From an uncultured Subdoligranulum sp. (lineage in GTDB: Bacteria; Bacillota; Clostridia; Oscillospirales; Ruminococcaceae): a stretch of DNA of 64,000 nt. The notes below the pieces were generated by a model. The model saw only the letters and a list, made by a program, of their open reading frames with translations. It had not been told where the DNA came from and did no database searches. The translations under genes were made by a program, and so were the position numbers. The stretch lies in assembly GCF_963931595.1 (NCBI RefSeq), contig NZ_OZ007030.1, positions 1,790,481-1,854,480 of the forward strand, written 5' to 3'. Shown here one piece after another: positions 8,479 to 17,301 of this stretch (the stretch's first letter is position 1; the number at the start of each line of letters is the position of its first letter).

Positions 8479-9327
8479 TCATACCGTGACCACCCCTTCA
8501 AAGGCGGTCTGCGCCGGGCCGCTGAGCAAAACGGTATCATCCTCCAGCACGCAGACCTGCAGCGCGCCGCCGGGCAGCCGCACCGACACCTCGCAGCCCC
8601 GGGGACAGTTGCCCGCCAGCGTCCAGGCCACCACCGCCGCGCAGGCGCCCGTGCCGCAGGCCAGCGTGGCGCCGCTGCCCCGCTCCCACACGGTGGCCGC
8701 CAGGGTCCTCGGTCCCGCCTCCTGTACGAACTCCACATTGACCCCCTCCGGGAAGGCCGGGTGACAGGCCAGCGCTTCGCCCCATCGGGCCAGCACCGCC
8801 CCCGTGGGCGGGGCTTCGCGGCAGAACACCACACAGTGGGGATTGCCCATACTGATGCAGCTGACCTTCCAGCTCCGCCCCGCTGCCGCCAGGGGAATGT
8901 CCAGCAAGGGCCCCGCCCCCAGTCCCACAGCCGGCAGATCCGCCGCCCGGGCGGAGAACCGGCCCATCCCCGCCCGCCACACATGGGGACCCACGCGGTA
9001 GAGCGTCTTGCGGCCCGCCCGCCGGGTGTCCAGTTCGATGAGCTCCTTCTGGACGCCGTGGGTGTACAGGTATTCCGCCACGCAGCGGATGCCGTTGCCG
9101 CACATGGCTCCCTCGCTGCCGTCCGCGTTGAACATCACCATGGTGGCGTCGGCGTCCGCCAGCAGGGGCGGCGCAATGCAGATCAGCCCGTCCGCTCCCA
9201 CCGAAAAGCGCCGCCGGGACAGTTCCGCCGCCCACCGGCCTGCCTCGGCGGGCACACCGCTCTGGCGGCAGTCCAGGTAGATATAGTCGTTGCCGGCGCC
9301 CTGCATCTTGGTAAATTTCAGCTGCAT
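8479..9327 (-). CDS. dapF: Diaminopimelate epimerase
   Basis: Converts LL- to meso-diaminopimelate using two active-site cysteines. The 282-residue protein starts LKFTKMQGAGNDYIYLD and carries the catalytic pair C76 (in EGAMCGNGIRC) and C224 (in TLACGTGACA). It completes the DapL route of lysine and peptidoglycan synthesis together with dapL about 2 kb away. It is transcribed divergently from acpP. Confidence 0.95.
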   Translation of the reverse strand: MQLKFTKMQGAGNDYIYLDCRQSGVPAEAGRWAAELSRRRFSVGADGLICIAPPLLADADATMVMFNADGSEGAMCGNGIRCVAEYLYTHGVQKELIELDTRRAGRKTLYRVGPHVWRAGMGRFSARAADLPAVGLGAGPLLDIPLAAAGRSWKVSCISMGNPHCVVFCREAPPTGAVLARWGEALACHPAFPEGVNVEFVQEAGPRTLAATVWERGSGATLACGTGACAAVVAWTLAGNCPRGCEVSVRLPGGALQVCVLEDDTVLLSGPAQTAFEGVVTV

Positions 9328-9412
9328 ACCATCACACTCCCCCCGAACAGACTATGCGGCGGAAGAGGGTTTCAACACTGTCCGGCCTGGCGCTCATTTT
9401 TCTCCAAACCCC

Positions 9413-9443
9413 TTGACATACACCGGCGGATACGCTATATAAT
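9413..9443 (+). promoter_or_regulatory. Promoter for acpP-proS
   Basis: Consensus TTGACA (9413-9418) with TATATA (9436-9441, 17 bp) overlapping TATAAT (9438-9443, 19 bp). Confidence 0.75.
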
Positions 9444-9476
9444 TAATGAATATTTGTTTGCAGAAGGAGCTAAATT

Positions 9477-9713
9477 ATGGATTCCGAAGTTTTTGCGCGT
9501 ATCCGCGATTACCTGGCCGACCAGCTGGAAGTTGATCCCGAAAAAATCACCCCGGAAAGTGACATCGTCAACGATTTCGGCGCCGACAGCCTGGACGTGA
9601 TCGACATGATCACCACCCTGTCCGACGAGTTCGGCGTGGAGATTCCCGATGAGGACATCGAGAACTTCCACACCGTGGGCGATGTGGTCAATTATCTGGA
9701 GGAGCGGCTGTAA
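9477..9713 (+). CDS. acpP: Acyl carrier protein
   Basis: A 78-residue acidic four-helix protein with the phosphopantetheine attachment motif in FGADSLDVIDM (serine of DSL). It carries acyl chains in fatty acid synthesis. Length and acidity are typical. It stands apart from any fab cluster, followed 32 bp later by proS, which probably shares its promoter. AAGGAG precedes the ATG. Confidence 0.93.
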   Translation: MDSEVFARIRDYLADQLEVDPEKITPESDIVNDFGADSLDVIDMITTLSDEFGVEIPDEDIENFHTVGDVVNYLEERL

Positions 9714-9745
9714 TTTTTTGCGCCGTATGATGTGAAGGAGAAGAC

Positions 9746-11185
9746 ATGGCAAGCGATAAGAAAAAGATGGTGGAAGCGATCACCGCACAGGAGGTCGATT
9801 TTGCCCAGTGGTACACCGATATCTGCACCAAGGCCGAGCTGGTGGAATATTCCAGCGTGAAGGGCTTTGTGGTGCTGCGTCCCTACGGCTATGCGATCTG
9901 GGAGAACATCCAGAAGAACCTGGATGCCCGTTTCAAGGCCACCGGCCATGAAAACGTGGCGATGCCGATGCTGATGCCGGAAAGCCTGCTGAAAAAGGAA
10001 GGCGAACTGGTCAACGGCTTTGCCCCCGAGGTTGCCTGGGTCACCATGGGCGGCAGCGAACCCCTGGAGGAGCGCCTTGCGGTGCGTCCCACCAGCGAGA
10101 CGCTGTTCTGTGACCACTTCAGCCATGTGCTGCACAGCTACCGTGACCTGCCCATGCTGTACAACCAGTGGTGCAGCGTGGTGCGGTGGGAGAAATCCAC
10201 CCGCCCCTTCCTGCGCACCCGGGAGTTCTGGTGGCAGGAAGGCCACACCATCCACGAGACCGCCGAGGAGGCCAAGGCCGAGACCGAGCAACAGCTGAAC
10301 TGCTACGCGGACTTCTGCGAGCATGACCTGTGCATCCCGGTCATCAAGGGCCGCAAGACCGACAAGGAGAAGTTTGCCGGCGCCGAGGCCACCTACACCA
10401 TCGAGGCCATGATGAAGGACGGCAAGGCGCTGCAGAGCGGCACCAGCCATTACTTCGGCGACAAGTTCAGCCGCGCCTACGATGTGACCTTCACCGGCCG
10501 GGACAACACGCTGCAGTACCCCTTCCAGACCAGCTGGGGCGCTTCCAGCCGTCTGATCGGTGCCATCATCATGACCCACGGCGATGACGACGGCCTGATC
10601 CTGCCGCCGGCCATTGCCCCCGTGCAGGTGGTCATCGTGCCGGTGGCCGCCCACAAGCCCGGCGTGCTGGAGAAGAGCCGCGAGCTGGCGGCCGCCATCG
10701 GCCAGTATGCCCGCGTGAAGCTGGACGACAGCGACAAGCAGCCCGGCTGGAAGTTCGCCCAGTGGGAGATGAAGGGTGTTCCCCTGCGCCTGGAGGTTGG
10801 TCCCCGGGACATCGAGCAGGGTCAGTGCGTGCTGGTGCGCCGCGACACCCGCGAGAAGCAGTTCGTCAAGTTCGAGGACCTGCCCACCGCCATTCCCGCC
10901 GCGCTGGACGCCCTGGCGAAGGACCTGTACGACCGCGCGCTGAAGAACCGCGAGGCCCGCACCATGAGCGCCACCACCATGGAGGAGATCAAGGAAAAGG
11001 TTTCCAAGTCCACCGGCTTCATCAAGACCATGTGGTGCGGCGATCTGGCCTGCGAGGAAGCCATGAAGGAACAGGCCGGCCTCTCCAGCCGCTGCATGCC
11101 CTTCCAGCAGGAACATCTGAGCGATGTCTGCCCGGTGTGCGGCAAACCCGCCACCAAGATGGTCGTCTGGGGCATCGCGTACTGA
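9746..11185 (+). CDS. proS: Prolyl-tRNA synthetase (short, archaeal/eukaryote-like type)
   Basis: Charges tRNA-Pro. The 479-residue class II synthetase lacks the large editing insertion of the long bacterial form. It shows motif 2 (RWEKSTRPFLRTREFWWQEG), the LAVRPTSET segment and a C-terminal region with paired cysteines (CMPFQQEHLSDVCPVCGKPA) typical of the type that ends in a zinc-binding-like domain and a terminal tyrosine. Co-transcribed with acpP; ends in a strong terminator. Confidence 0.95.
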   Translation: MASDKKKMVEAITAQEVDFAQWYTDICTKAELVEYSSVKGFVVLRPYGYAIWENIQKNLDARFKATGHENVAMPMLMPESLLKKEGELVNGFAPEVAWVTMGGSEPLEERLAVRPTSETLFCDHFSHVLHSYRDLPMLYNQWCSVVRWEKSTRPFLRTREFWWQEGHTIHETAEEAKAETEQQLNCYADFCEHDLCIPVIKGRKTDKEKFAGAEATYTIEAMMKDGKALQSGTSHYFGDKFSRAYDVTFTGRDNTLQYPFQTSWGASSRLIGAIIMTHGDDDGLILPPAIAPVQVVIVPVAAHKPGVLEKSRELAAAIGQYARVKLDDSDKQPGWKFAQWEMKGVPLRLEVGPRDIEQGQCVLVRRDTREKQFVKFEDLPTAIPAALDALAKDLYDRALKNREARTMSATTMEEIKEKVSKSTGFIKTMWCGDLACEEAMKEQAGLSSRCMPFQQEHLSDVCPVCGKPATKMVVWGIAY

Positions 11186-11202
11186 TCCATACAAAACAAA
11201 GC

Positions 11203-11229
11203 AGGGCAGCGCATGGCGCTGCCCTTTTC
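11203..11229 (+). terminator. Terminator of acpP-proS
   Basis: A 10-bp perfect stem (11203-11212 with 11216-11225), 3-nt loop ATG, then a T run. The loop contains the ATG at 11213 that would otherwise extend the next gene. Confidence 0.8.
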
Positions 11230-11239
11230 AGGTAACGGA

Positions 11240-12337
11240 ATGATGGCAGTTTTGCTTCTGACATTGCTGGTTTACGGGCTGGGCCTGCTGCTCACCGCCG
11301 TGGGCAGCCGTCTGGCTGGACGCTGCACCACCTGGTGCTGTGCGCTGTGCGGGCTGCCCATGTGGGTGGTGGGCGGCACCGTGGCCCCCTTCTGCTTGGC
11401 GCTCCCCCAGCTGATGCTGGCCTTTCTGGCGGCGGGCCTTTCCATCACCGGCCTGGCCGTGGGCACCGCCCTGGCCGGGGCGGTGGCCAGCCTGGGGCTG
11501 GCGCTGGCCGTCTGCCTGCTGAACCCCCGGCACACCGTCACGGTGGACCGCAGCGAGTTTTTCCGCAAGTGCCTTCTGCTGCTGGCAGCCTGCGGCGTAC
11601 TGGCCCTCTTTGTGCGGGACGGCACCCTGAGCTACACCGGCACCGGGCTGCTCATGTTCCTCTTTGTGGTGTTCGTGCTCATCAGCATCGTCTACCAGCA
11701 CCACTACATCTACGGGGAGCGCAGCATCATCGTGACCACCGACCGGGCGCCTGCCTTCCCCCAGCCGGAAAGCACCACCGCCATCTACGGCTACACCGCC
11801 CACACCATGGCCTTCCCTGTCATGAGCGTGGCCAACGCCCTCAAGAATCTGGCCGGCGTCCTGGGCGGGCTGGTGCTGCTGGCCGGCGGTGCCCAGGCCC
11901 TTGTCTACAGCGTGGCCAGCTTTGCCAGTCTCACCGGCACTATCCAGGCCCTGTGGGCGGCCACCCTCATCAGTTTCGGGTTCTGTCTGCCGCTGCTGGC
12001 CGATGCCCTGGATCATCCCTTCGGCTCGGTCTGGAAGCGCTTTTCGGTGCGCTGCCGCTATTTTCCGCCCCGCACCCTGCCCATCCAGCTGATCAACAGC
12101 GCCATATTGAACCTGACGCTGGCCCTGCCCATCTCCAGCCTGATGTACCGCGAACGGCTGCCTTTCGGCTCCCAGTTCCGCCACTACGATCTGCCCGCCT
12201 GCGCCGCCATGACGCTGGTGCTGCTGTTGCCGCCGCTGCTTCGCCGCCGGCTGTACCGGTGGCAGGGCGCCCTCTGCCTGGGGCTGTATCTGCTCTATGT
12301 GGCGGTCGCCTGGTTCCTGCCGCTGTCCGGCGCCTGA
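11240..12337 (+). CDS. Polytopic membrane protein resembling a cation/Ca2+ exchanger with lost acidic residues
   Basis: A protein of about 365 residues with around ten membrane segments arranged as two similar halves. The first half has WVVGGTVAPFCLALPQL (about 42-58) followed by GLAVGTALAGAVASLG, laid out like the CaCA alpha-1 repeat (GLTIVAFGTSxPEL ... AIGNxxGSN). The second half has AATLISFGFCLPLLADAL at the matching place. In both, the ion-binding glutamate of the PE motif is replaced (Q57 and L252). The relationship is my inference from pattern, not certain; it may be a non-transporting relative. The start is placed at 11240 because the earlier ATG (11213) lies in the proS terminator loop. 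It converges on a terminator. Confidence 0.5.
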   Translation: MMAVLLLTLLVYGLGLLLTAVGSRLAGRCTTWCCALCGLPMWVVGGTVAPFCLALPQLMLAFLAAGLSITGLAVGTALAGAVASLGLALAVCLLNPRHTVTVDRSEFFRKCLLLLAACGVLALFVRDGTLSYTGTGLLMFLFVVFVLISIVYQHHYIYGERSIIVTTDRAPAFPQPESTTAIYGYTAHTMAFPVMSVANALKNLAGVLGGLVLLAGGAQALVYSVASFASLTGTIQALWAATLISFGFCLPLLADALDHPFGSVWKRFSVRCRYFPPRTLPIQLINSAILNLTLALPISSLMYRERLPFGSQFRHYDLPACAAMTLVLLLPPLLRRRLYRWQGALCLGLYLLYVAVAWFLPLSGA

Positions 12338-12351
12338 AGATTTACCAATAA

Positions 12352-12387
12352 AAAACAAGCTGTACATAACGTACAGCTTGTTTTTTT
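12352..12387. terminator. Bidirectional terminator
   Basis: A perfect 12-bp stem (AACAAGCTGTAC with GTACAGCTTGTT) and 5-nt loop are flanked by an A run and a T run, between converging genes. Confidence 0.9.
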
Positions 12388-14677
12388 ATGCGCGTTTTTT
12401 CCGTTTGCGCACCGCGAATCCCGCCGCCAGCGCCAGCAGGGTGGCCAGGCTGACAAGATCGGCAGCCAGCCACCGCTTGGGCTCCCGGAAGGCCACCTGG
12501 ATCTCGCCGGAATACCCCGCCGGCACCGTGACGCCCACCATGCCGTTGGGGGTTCGGAAAACTTGCCCGTCGGTGTTCAGAATCGTATATCCGGGGTAGT
12601 AGAGCAGCGGCAGTTCCGCATAGCCCTGTTTCCCCTGCACTTCACTGCAGCTGAGCACCGTTACACCCTTTTCCTGGGTCACCGAGGCAATCTCCACCGT
12701 GGTAACCGCCGTCCCGCAGTCAAAGCCGTCCCGGGTTTCCACCGCACCGTCCGGCAGATACAGGCTGTCGTAATACCAGGCCATATTGCTGACTTTATGG
12801 TCGGCATAGATCATCTGGGCACTGTCCCCCAGGTAGGTGGTATCCACCGTGGGCAGGTAGCTGTGGTAGAAGATGCCTACCCCCAGCAGGGAGGCCGAGA
12901 GCAGCAGCACCGCCACCGGCCGGGCATACTGTCCCCGCCGCAGTGCCGACACAGCGCAGACGCTGACCAGCACCAGCAGCAGAGTGGCCAGCGAAAAATA
13001 CCGCCACGGGAACTGGACCGCCAGCAGGAACTTTCCCACCACCGGCAGCGCACCCAGCCATCCCCATGGGAAGGTGTTGGTGCTCATCCAGCAGGCCAGC
13101 GCCCCCAGCAGCATCGCCCACAGCCCGATTTTTTTCTCCTTGCGGGGCATGGTTTCGCCCTGGGTCAGCCAGCACCAGACAAAGGCAATGGCTCCGGCCA
13201 CTAGCACTACCCCGATGCTGTTGTGGTCATCCCGCCAGTTGAGCAGCTGGGAGAGCCACAGGCCGTTCTGCTGCACCGCCAGTCCGCCGGCGAAGCTCTT
13301 TCCGCCGTACATATTGCTGTAGCCCCCCGTCATGACGGTGACAAAAGGCATGAGGAACCAGAGATTCAGCAGCACGGTCAGCCCCGCTGCGGCCGCCCAC
13401 ACGGTCAGGATCTGCCGGGTGAAGGTGCGGCGGAAATGGTACAGGCAGAAGATGGCGGTGGCCAGCGTGGCCAGTTCCAGCGAAATCATGTGGGTCTGCA
13501 GCAGTGCGCCAAAGGCAATGACCAGCTGGGCACCGGCCACCCGTTTTTCGCGGGCAGAGGGCAGGTTGTGGCCGTAGAGCAGGCTGAGCGCTGCCGGAAT
13601 CAGCGGCAGGAAGGCCAGGGCAGTATACTCGCCCACGGCACTGCGCCAGTAGAGGTTGTACAGGTGATAGGGCGCCAGCATATACAGGATGCTGCCCAGC
13701 AGGGCGGTTTTGTTGTGGCGGAACATCTGACGGAAACTGAAGAAGGAGATGCCCGCCGTGGCCGCCTGAACGGCCATCACATAGGTGCGGTAGGCCCCCT
13801 GTACGCTCATGCCCAGCAGACGCAGCACCGCCGGAAAGTAGAGAAACAGTTCTCCGTAAAACAGGGAGGGCGCGTACCCGTAACCATCCTTGGCCTGGGA
13901 ATAGATGCGCACCGGGAACTGCCCGTCCCGCAGCCCCTGGGCGATGCCCTCGATGCGGGACAGATGGAACCGCCAGTCGGCCCCCTGACAACCGCCCCCG
14001 TTCATCAGCATGGGAACGCAGCTCAGCAAGGTGACCCCCGCCAGCAGCCACAGGCACCCCCGCAGGTCGGCGTCCTGCAGCGCCCGGGGACTGCCCGGCA
14101 CCAGAAGCAGCAGGCACAGGTCCACCAGCGCGAACAGTACCGCCCACCCCAGCACACAGGCCCAGGCGTAGACCATGTCCTGCCTGATTTCCACAGTGCC
14201 GATGGTAAAGATTCCGCCGTCGTTGTTGGCCACCAGACGGATGGTGTCGCTGGCGTAATTTACGTTGAGCACCACGGTGTCCTGCTGGGCCTGCACATCC
14301 ACCCAGGCCTGTTCCCCGCTGACCGCCATCTTCTCGTCGGTGGTGAAATACAGGCTGGACCGGTGTTCGATGCCTTCCTCGGTGCAGCTGGGTTCATAGT
14401 CATAGGACAGCGTAACGCGGTAATGGCCTGCCGGCAGCGACATCACCGGTGTCTGCAGGATGGCTTCCCCCTCGGTCATCTCGGTGACGCCGCGGCGGCC
14501 CTCCTCGTCGTAGCCGATCTCGGAGTGTTCCGCGGTCTCCTCCCACTGGTCCGGCGTGAAGGTGTAGACCGCCGCCGGCTGGACCGCCGACCAGACCGCC
14601 CCCAGCAGGACCAGCAGCTGGACCAGGCCCAGAATCCACACAGGCGGGCGACGCAGCAGTTGTTGAATTGTTTTCAT
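12386..14677 (-). CDS. Large membrane protein with PTPS-related (PF10131-like) domain
   Basis: A 763-residue protein: an N-terminal membrane anchor, a beta-rich extracytoplasmic domain of about 130 residues, then about twelve membrane segments with the family pattern DWRFHLSRIEGIAQGL, GQFPVRI, YGYAPSLFYGELFLYFPA, then a second extracytoplasmic beta domain and a last membrane segment before a basic tail. Family members are thought to be GT-C-like enzymes acting on lipid-linked sugars, but no function is proven. The start at 14677 has AGGAG 10 nt upstream. It is monocistronic, with its own promoter and terminator. Confidence 0.7.
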   Translation of the reverse strand: MKTIQQLLRRPPVWILGLVQLLVLLGAVWSAVQPAAVYTFTPDQWEETAEHSEIGYDEEGRRGVTEMTEGEAILQTPVMSLPAGHYRVTLSYDYEPSCTEEGIEHRSSLYFTTDEKMAVSGEQAWVDVQAQQDTVVLNVNYASDTIRLVANNDGGIFTIGTVEIRQDMVYAWACVLGWAVLFALVDLCLLLLVPGSPRALQDADLRGCLWLLAGVTLLSCVPMLMNGGGCQGADWRFHLSRIEGIAQGLRDGQFPVRIYSQAKDGYGYAPSLFYGELFLYFPAVLRLLGMSVQGAYRTYVMAVQAATAGISFFSFRQMFRHNKTALLGSILYMLAPYHLYNLYWRSAVGEYTALAFLPLIPAALSLLYGHNLPSAREKRVAGAQLVIAFGALLQTHMISLELATLATAIFCLYHFRRTFTRQILTVWAAAAGLTVLLNLWFLMPFVTVMTGGYSNMYGGKSFAGGLAVQQNGLWLSQLLNWRDDHNSIGVVLVAGAIAFVWCWLTQGETMPRKEKKIGLWAMLLGALACWMSTNTFPWGWLGALPVVGKFLLAVQFPWRYFSLATLLLVLVSVCAVSALRRGQYARPVAVLLLSASLLGVGIFYHSYLPTVDTTYLGDSAQMIYADHKVSNMAWYYDSLYLPDGAVETRDGFDCGTAVTTVEIASVTQEKGVTVLSCSEVQGKQGYAELPLLYYPGYTILNTDGQVFRTPNGMVGVTVPAGYSGEIQVAFREPKRWLAADLVSLATLLALAAGFAVRKRKKRA

Positions 14678-14716
14678 AAAACACAAACTCCTGTAAGCTA
14701 GGCAAATATTTTTATC

Positions 14717-14745
14717 ACTATACCCTATTTTGCGAAAATGCACAA
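14717..14745 (-). promoter_or_regulatory. Promoter for the PTPS-related membrane protein
   Basis: Minus-strand TTGTGC (14740-14745), 17 bp, TATAGT (14717-14722). Confidence 0.6.
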
Positions 14746-14768
14746 GCGACGGCGCAACTTTTTACGAC

Positions 14769-14804
14769 AAAAGACCGCTGCACGGTCTGTGCAGCGGTCT
14801 TTTG
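14769..14804. terminator. Terminator after gpmI
   Basis: AAAGACCGCTGCAC and GTGCAGCGGTCTTT form a perfect stem around GGTCT, with T-rich flanks on either strand. It ends the glycolytic group on the minus strand. Confidence 0.85.
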
Positions 14805-14816
14805 TTCAAGCAGAAA

Positions 14817-16343
14817 TCAGTCCACGATGATGCTCTTGCCGGTCATTTCCTCCGGCACGGGCAGACCGATATAGGGCAGCATGGTGGGTGCGATATCCGC
14901 CAGGCAGCCGCCCTCACGGAGCTTCACATCGCCGGCACCGATCACCGCGAAGGGCACCACGTTGGTGGTGTGGGCGGTGAAGGCGCTGCCGTCGGGGTTC
15001 TCCATCTTCTCGGCGTTGCCGTGGTCGGCGGTCAGGAAGACCACGCCGCCCTGGGCCAGCACGGCATCCACGACTTCGCCCACGGCCTTGTCCACGGCCT
15101 CCACGGCCTTGACGGCGGCCTCAAAGACGCCGGTGTGGCCGACCATGTCGCAGTTGGCGAAGTTCAGAATGATGACATCGTACTTGCCGCTCTCGATGCG
15201 GGCCTTGCACTCGTCGGCAACCTCATAGGCGCTCATCTCGGGCTTCAGGTCATAGGTAGCAACCTTCGGGCTGGGAACAACCTTGCGGTCCTCGCCCTCG
15301 TAGGGGGCCTCCACGCCGCCGTTGAAGAAGAAGGTCACATGGGCATACTTCTCGGTCTCGGCGATGCGCAGCTGGGTCTTGCCGTTCTTGGACAGGTACT
15401 CACCCAGCACATTCTTCAGCTCCACCGGCGGGTAGGCCACTTCGCAGTTGGGCATGGTGGCGTCGTACTCAGCCATGCAGACGTAGTTCACATGCAGACG
15501 GCCGCCGCGGCGCTCAAAGCCCTTGAAGTCGTCGTCGCAGAAGATGCGGGTCATCTGGCGGGCACGGTCGGGACGGAAGTTCATGAAGATGACGGTGTCG
15601 CCGCTCTCCACACGGCCGCCCTCGCAGGTGACCACCGGCACGACGAACTCATCGGTCACATCGGCGGCATAGCTGGCGTCGATGGCCTCCTGGGCGTTGG
15701 CGGCATGGTTGCCCTCGCCGTAGACGAAGGCAGCGTAGGCCTTTTCCTCGCGGTCCCAGTTGTTGTCACGGTCCATGGCGTAGTAACGGCCGCTCACCGT
15801 GGCGATCCGGCCGATGCCCAGCTCATCCAGCTTGGCCTGCAGATCGGCCAGGAAGCCCTTGCCGCTGTGGGGGTCGGTGTCACGGCCGTCCATGATGCAG
15901 TGCAGGTAGACCTTGGTGGCTCCCATGTGCTTGGCCATGTCCAGCACGCCGAACCAGTGGTCGGCATGGCTGTGCACGCCGCCGGTGCCCACCAGGCCCA
16001 TAAGATGGATGGCCTTGCCGGCATCGATGGCCTTCTTCATGTTGTTGTAAAGCACGGGGTTCTTGAACATCTCGCCGTCCTGGATGGACTTGGTGATGAG
16101 GGTCAGCTGCTGGTAGACGATGCGGCCGGCGCCCATGTTGGTGTGGCCCACCTCAGAGTTGCCCATCTGGCCGTCGGGCAGGCCCACGGCCATGCCGGAG
16201 GCCTGGATGGTAGTCATGGGATAGGTGGCAAAGATCTTGTCCAGGTTGGGTTTCTTGGCGGCGGTCACGGCGTTGCCGAAGGTCTGGTCGGGCGTCCAGC
16301 CGAAACCGTCCATGATGCAGAGAAGTACAGGCTTTTTGCTCAT
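14817..16343 (-). CDS. gpmI: 2,3-bisphosphoglycerate-independent phosphoglycerate mutase
   Basis: Interconverts 3- and 2-phosphoglycerate in glycolysis; a two-manganese enzyme of the alkaline phosphatase superfamily. The 508-residue protein has LCIMDGFGW (metal ligand Asp), the phosphoserine motif in GNSEVGHTNMGAGR, HSHADHWFG and the late metal motif LTADHGNAEKM. It lies downstream of tpiA and pgk on the same strand, but a terminator hairpin separates it from tpiA. Confidence 0.97.
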   Translation of the reverse strand: MSKKPVLLCIMDGFGWTPDQTFGNAVTAAKKPNLDKIFATYPMTTIQASGMAVGLPDGQMGNSEVGHTNMGAGRIVYQQLTLITKSIQDGEMFKNPVLYNNMKKAIDAGKAIHLMGLVGTGGVHSHADHWFGVLDMAKHMGATKVYLHCIMDGRDTDPHSGKGFLADLQAKLDELGIGRIATVSGRYYAMDRDNNWDREEKAYAAFVYGEGNHAANAQEAIDASYAADVTDEFVVPVVTCEGGRVESGDTVIFMNFRPDRARQMTRIFCDDDFKGFERRGGRLHVNYVCMAEYDATMPNCEVAYPPVELKNVLGEYLSKNGKTQLRIAETEKYAHVTFFFNGGVEAPYEGEDRKVVPSPKVATYDLKPEMSAYEVADECKARIESGKYDVIILNFANCDMVGHTGVFEAAVKAVEAVDKAVGEVVDAVLAQGGVVFLTADHGNAEKMENPDGSAFTAHTTNVVPFAVIGAGDVKLREGGCLADIAPTMLPYIGLPVPEEMTGKSIIVD

Positions 16344-16387
16344 AAGAGTAGGATCTCCTTAGAAAATCTTGATATTCTGAAAATGAC

Positions 16388-16426
16388 AAAAGAGGGCCCG
16401 GTGCCCCGCTGGGGTCACCGGAACTC
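16388..16426 (-). terminator. Terminator/attenuator between tpiA and gpmI
   Basis: On the minus strand, CCGGTG-A-CCCC and GGGG-CACCGG pair around AGC, extended by GAG/CTC, followed by TTTT. It lies 40-60 nt before gpmI. Confidence 0.65.
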
Positions 16427-16446
16427 TCCTTGTGGTCTGGGAAAAA

Positions 16447-17217
16447 TCAGCCCTTGCTGGCCGCGTCCACGATGATGGCAAACTGGTCGGCCTTCAGGGA
16501 GGCGCCGCCGATCAGGCCGCCGTCCACGTCGGGCTTGCTCAGCAGCTCTTCGCAGTTTTTGGCGTTCATGCTGCCGCCGTACTGGACGGTCAGGCCCTTG
16601 GCGGCCTCCTCGCCGTACAGCTCGCCCACCACCTTGCGGATGGCAGCGCAGACTTCCTGCGCCTGGTCGGCGGTAGCGGTCTTGCCGGTACCGATGGCCC
16701 AGATGGGCTCGTAGGCGATGACCACGTTCTTCAGCTCCTCGGCGGTGACACCGTTCAGGGCGATCTTGACCTGCATGCGGACCAGTTCCTCGGTGACGCC
16801 CTGCTCACGCTGGGCCAGGCTCTCGCCCACGCAGATGATGGGCTTCAGGCCGCCGGCCAGGGCCGCACGGGCGCGCTTGTTGACGGTCTCGTCGGTCTCG
16901 GCGAAGTACTGACGGCGCTCGCTGTGGCCGACCACCACGTACTCCACGCCCAGGTCGGTGAGCATGTCGGCGGAGATTTCACCGGTGAAGGCACCGGACT
17001 TCTCAAAGTGGACGTTCTCGGCACCCACATGGATGTTGGTGCCGCTGCACTTGGCAACAGCCACGCACAGGTCGGTGAAGGGGACGCAGATGACGACCTC
17101 GCAGTCGGCGCCCTGCACCGCAGGGATCAGCGCGTCGATCAGATGGCCCGCCTCGGTGGGGGTCATGTTCATCTTCCAGTTGCCGGCAATGATGGCTTTA
17201 CGATTCTGCTTATCCAT
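16447..17217 (-). CDS. tpiA: Triosephosphate isomerase
   Basis: Interconverts dihydroxyacetone phosphate and glyceraldehyde 3-phosphate. The 256-residue TIM barrel has IAGNWKMNMT (catalytic Lys in NWKMN), VVGHSERRQYF (catalytic His), IAYEPIWAIGTGKTA (catalytic Glu) and the phosphate-binding YGGSMNAKN. Its product feeds pgk's pathway and supplies dihydroxyacetone phosphate to mgsA. It lies 84 bp after pgk, beyond a hairpin terminator. Confidence 0.97.
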   Translation of the reverse strand: MDKQNRKAIIAGNWKMNMTPTEAGHLIDALIPAVQGADCEVVICVPFTDLCVAVAKCSGTNIHVGAENVHFEKSGAFTGEISADMLTDLGVEYVVVGHSERRQYFAETDETVNKRARAALAGGLKPIICVGESLAQREQGVTEELVRMQVKIALNGVTAEELKNVVIAYEPIWAIGTGKTATADQAQEVCAAIRKVVGELYGEEAAKGLTVQYGGSMNAKNCEELLSKPDVDGGLIGGASLKADQFAIIVDAASKG

Positions 17218-17261
17218 GATAAAACTCCTTTGCTTTGTTCTGCTTCAGGGGGAAAATCCCA

Positions 17262-17294
17262 AAAAAGGGCGCGGCGGCCGTGCCGCCGCGCCCT
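17262..17294 (-). terminator. Terminator/attenuator between pgk and tpiA
   Basis: A 12-bp GC-only stem (17268-17279 with 17283-17294) followed on the minus strand by TTTTTT; one of the strongest terminator structures in the window. Confidence 0.85.
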
Positions 17295-17301
17295 GCGGTT
17301 G

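Noticed and set aside
5002..9600. A 1532-codon open frame on the plus strand
   Set aside because: It runs antisense to five well-recognised minus-strand genes (including dapL and dapF) and has no recognisable domain; long antisense frames are expected at this GC content.
9692..11194. A 500-codon minus-strand frame opposite proS
   Set aside because: His/Gln/Gly-rich composition without family motifs, fully antisense to proS.
11213..11239. An earlier ATG for the exchanger-like gene
   Set aside because: It lies in the loop of the proS terminator and has no ribosome binding site.
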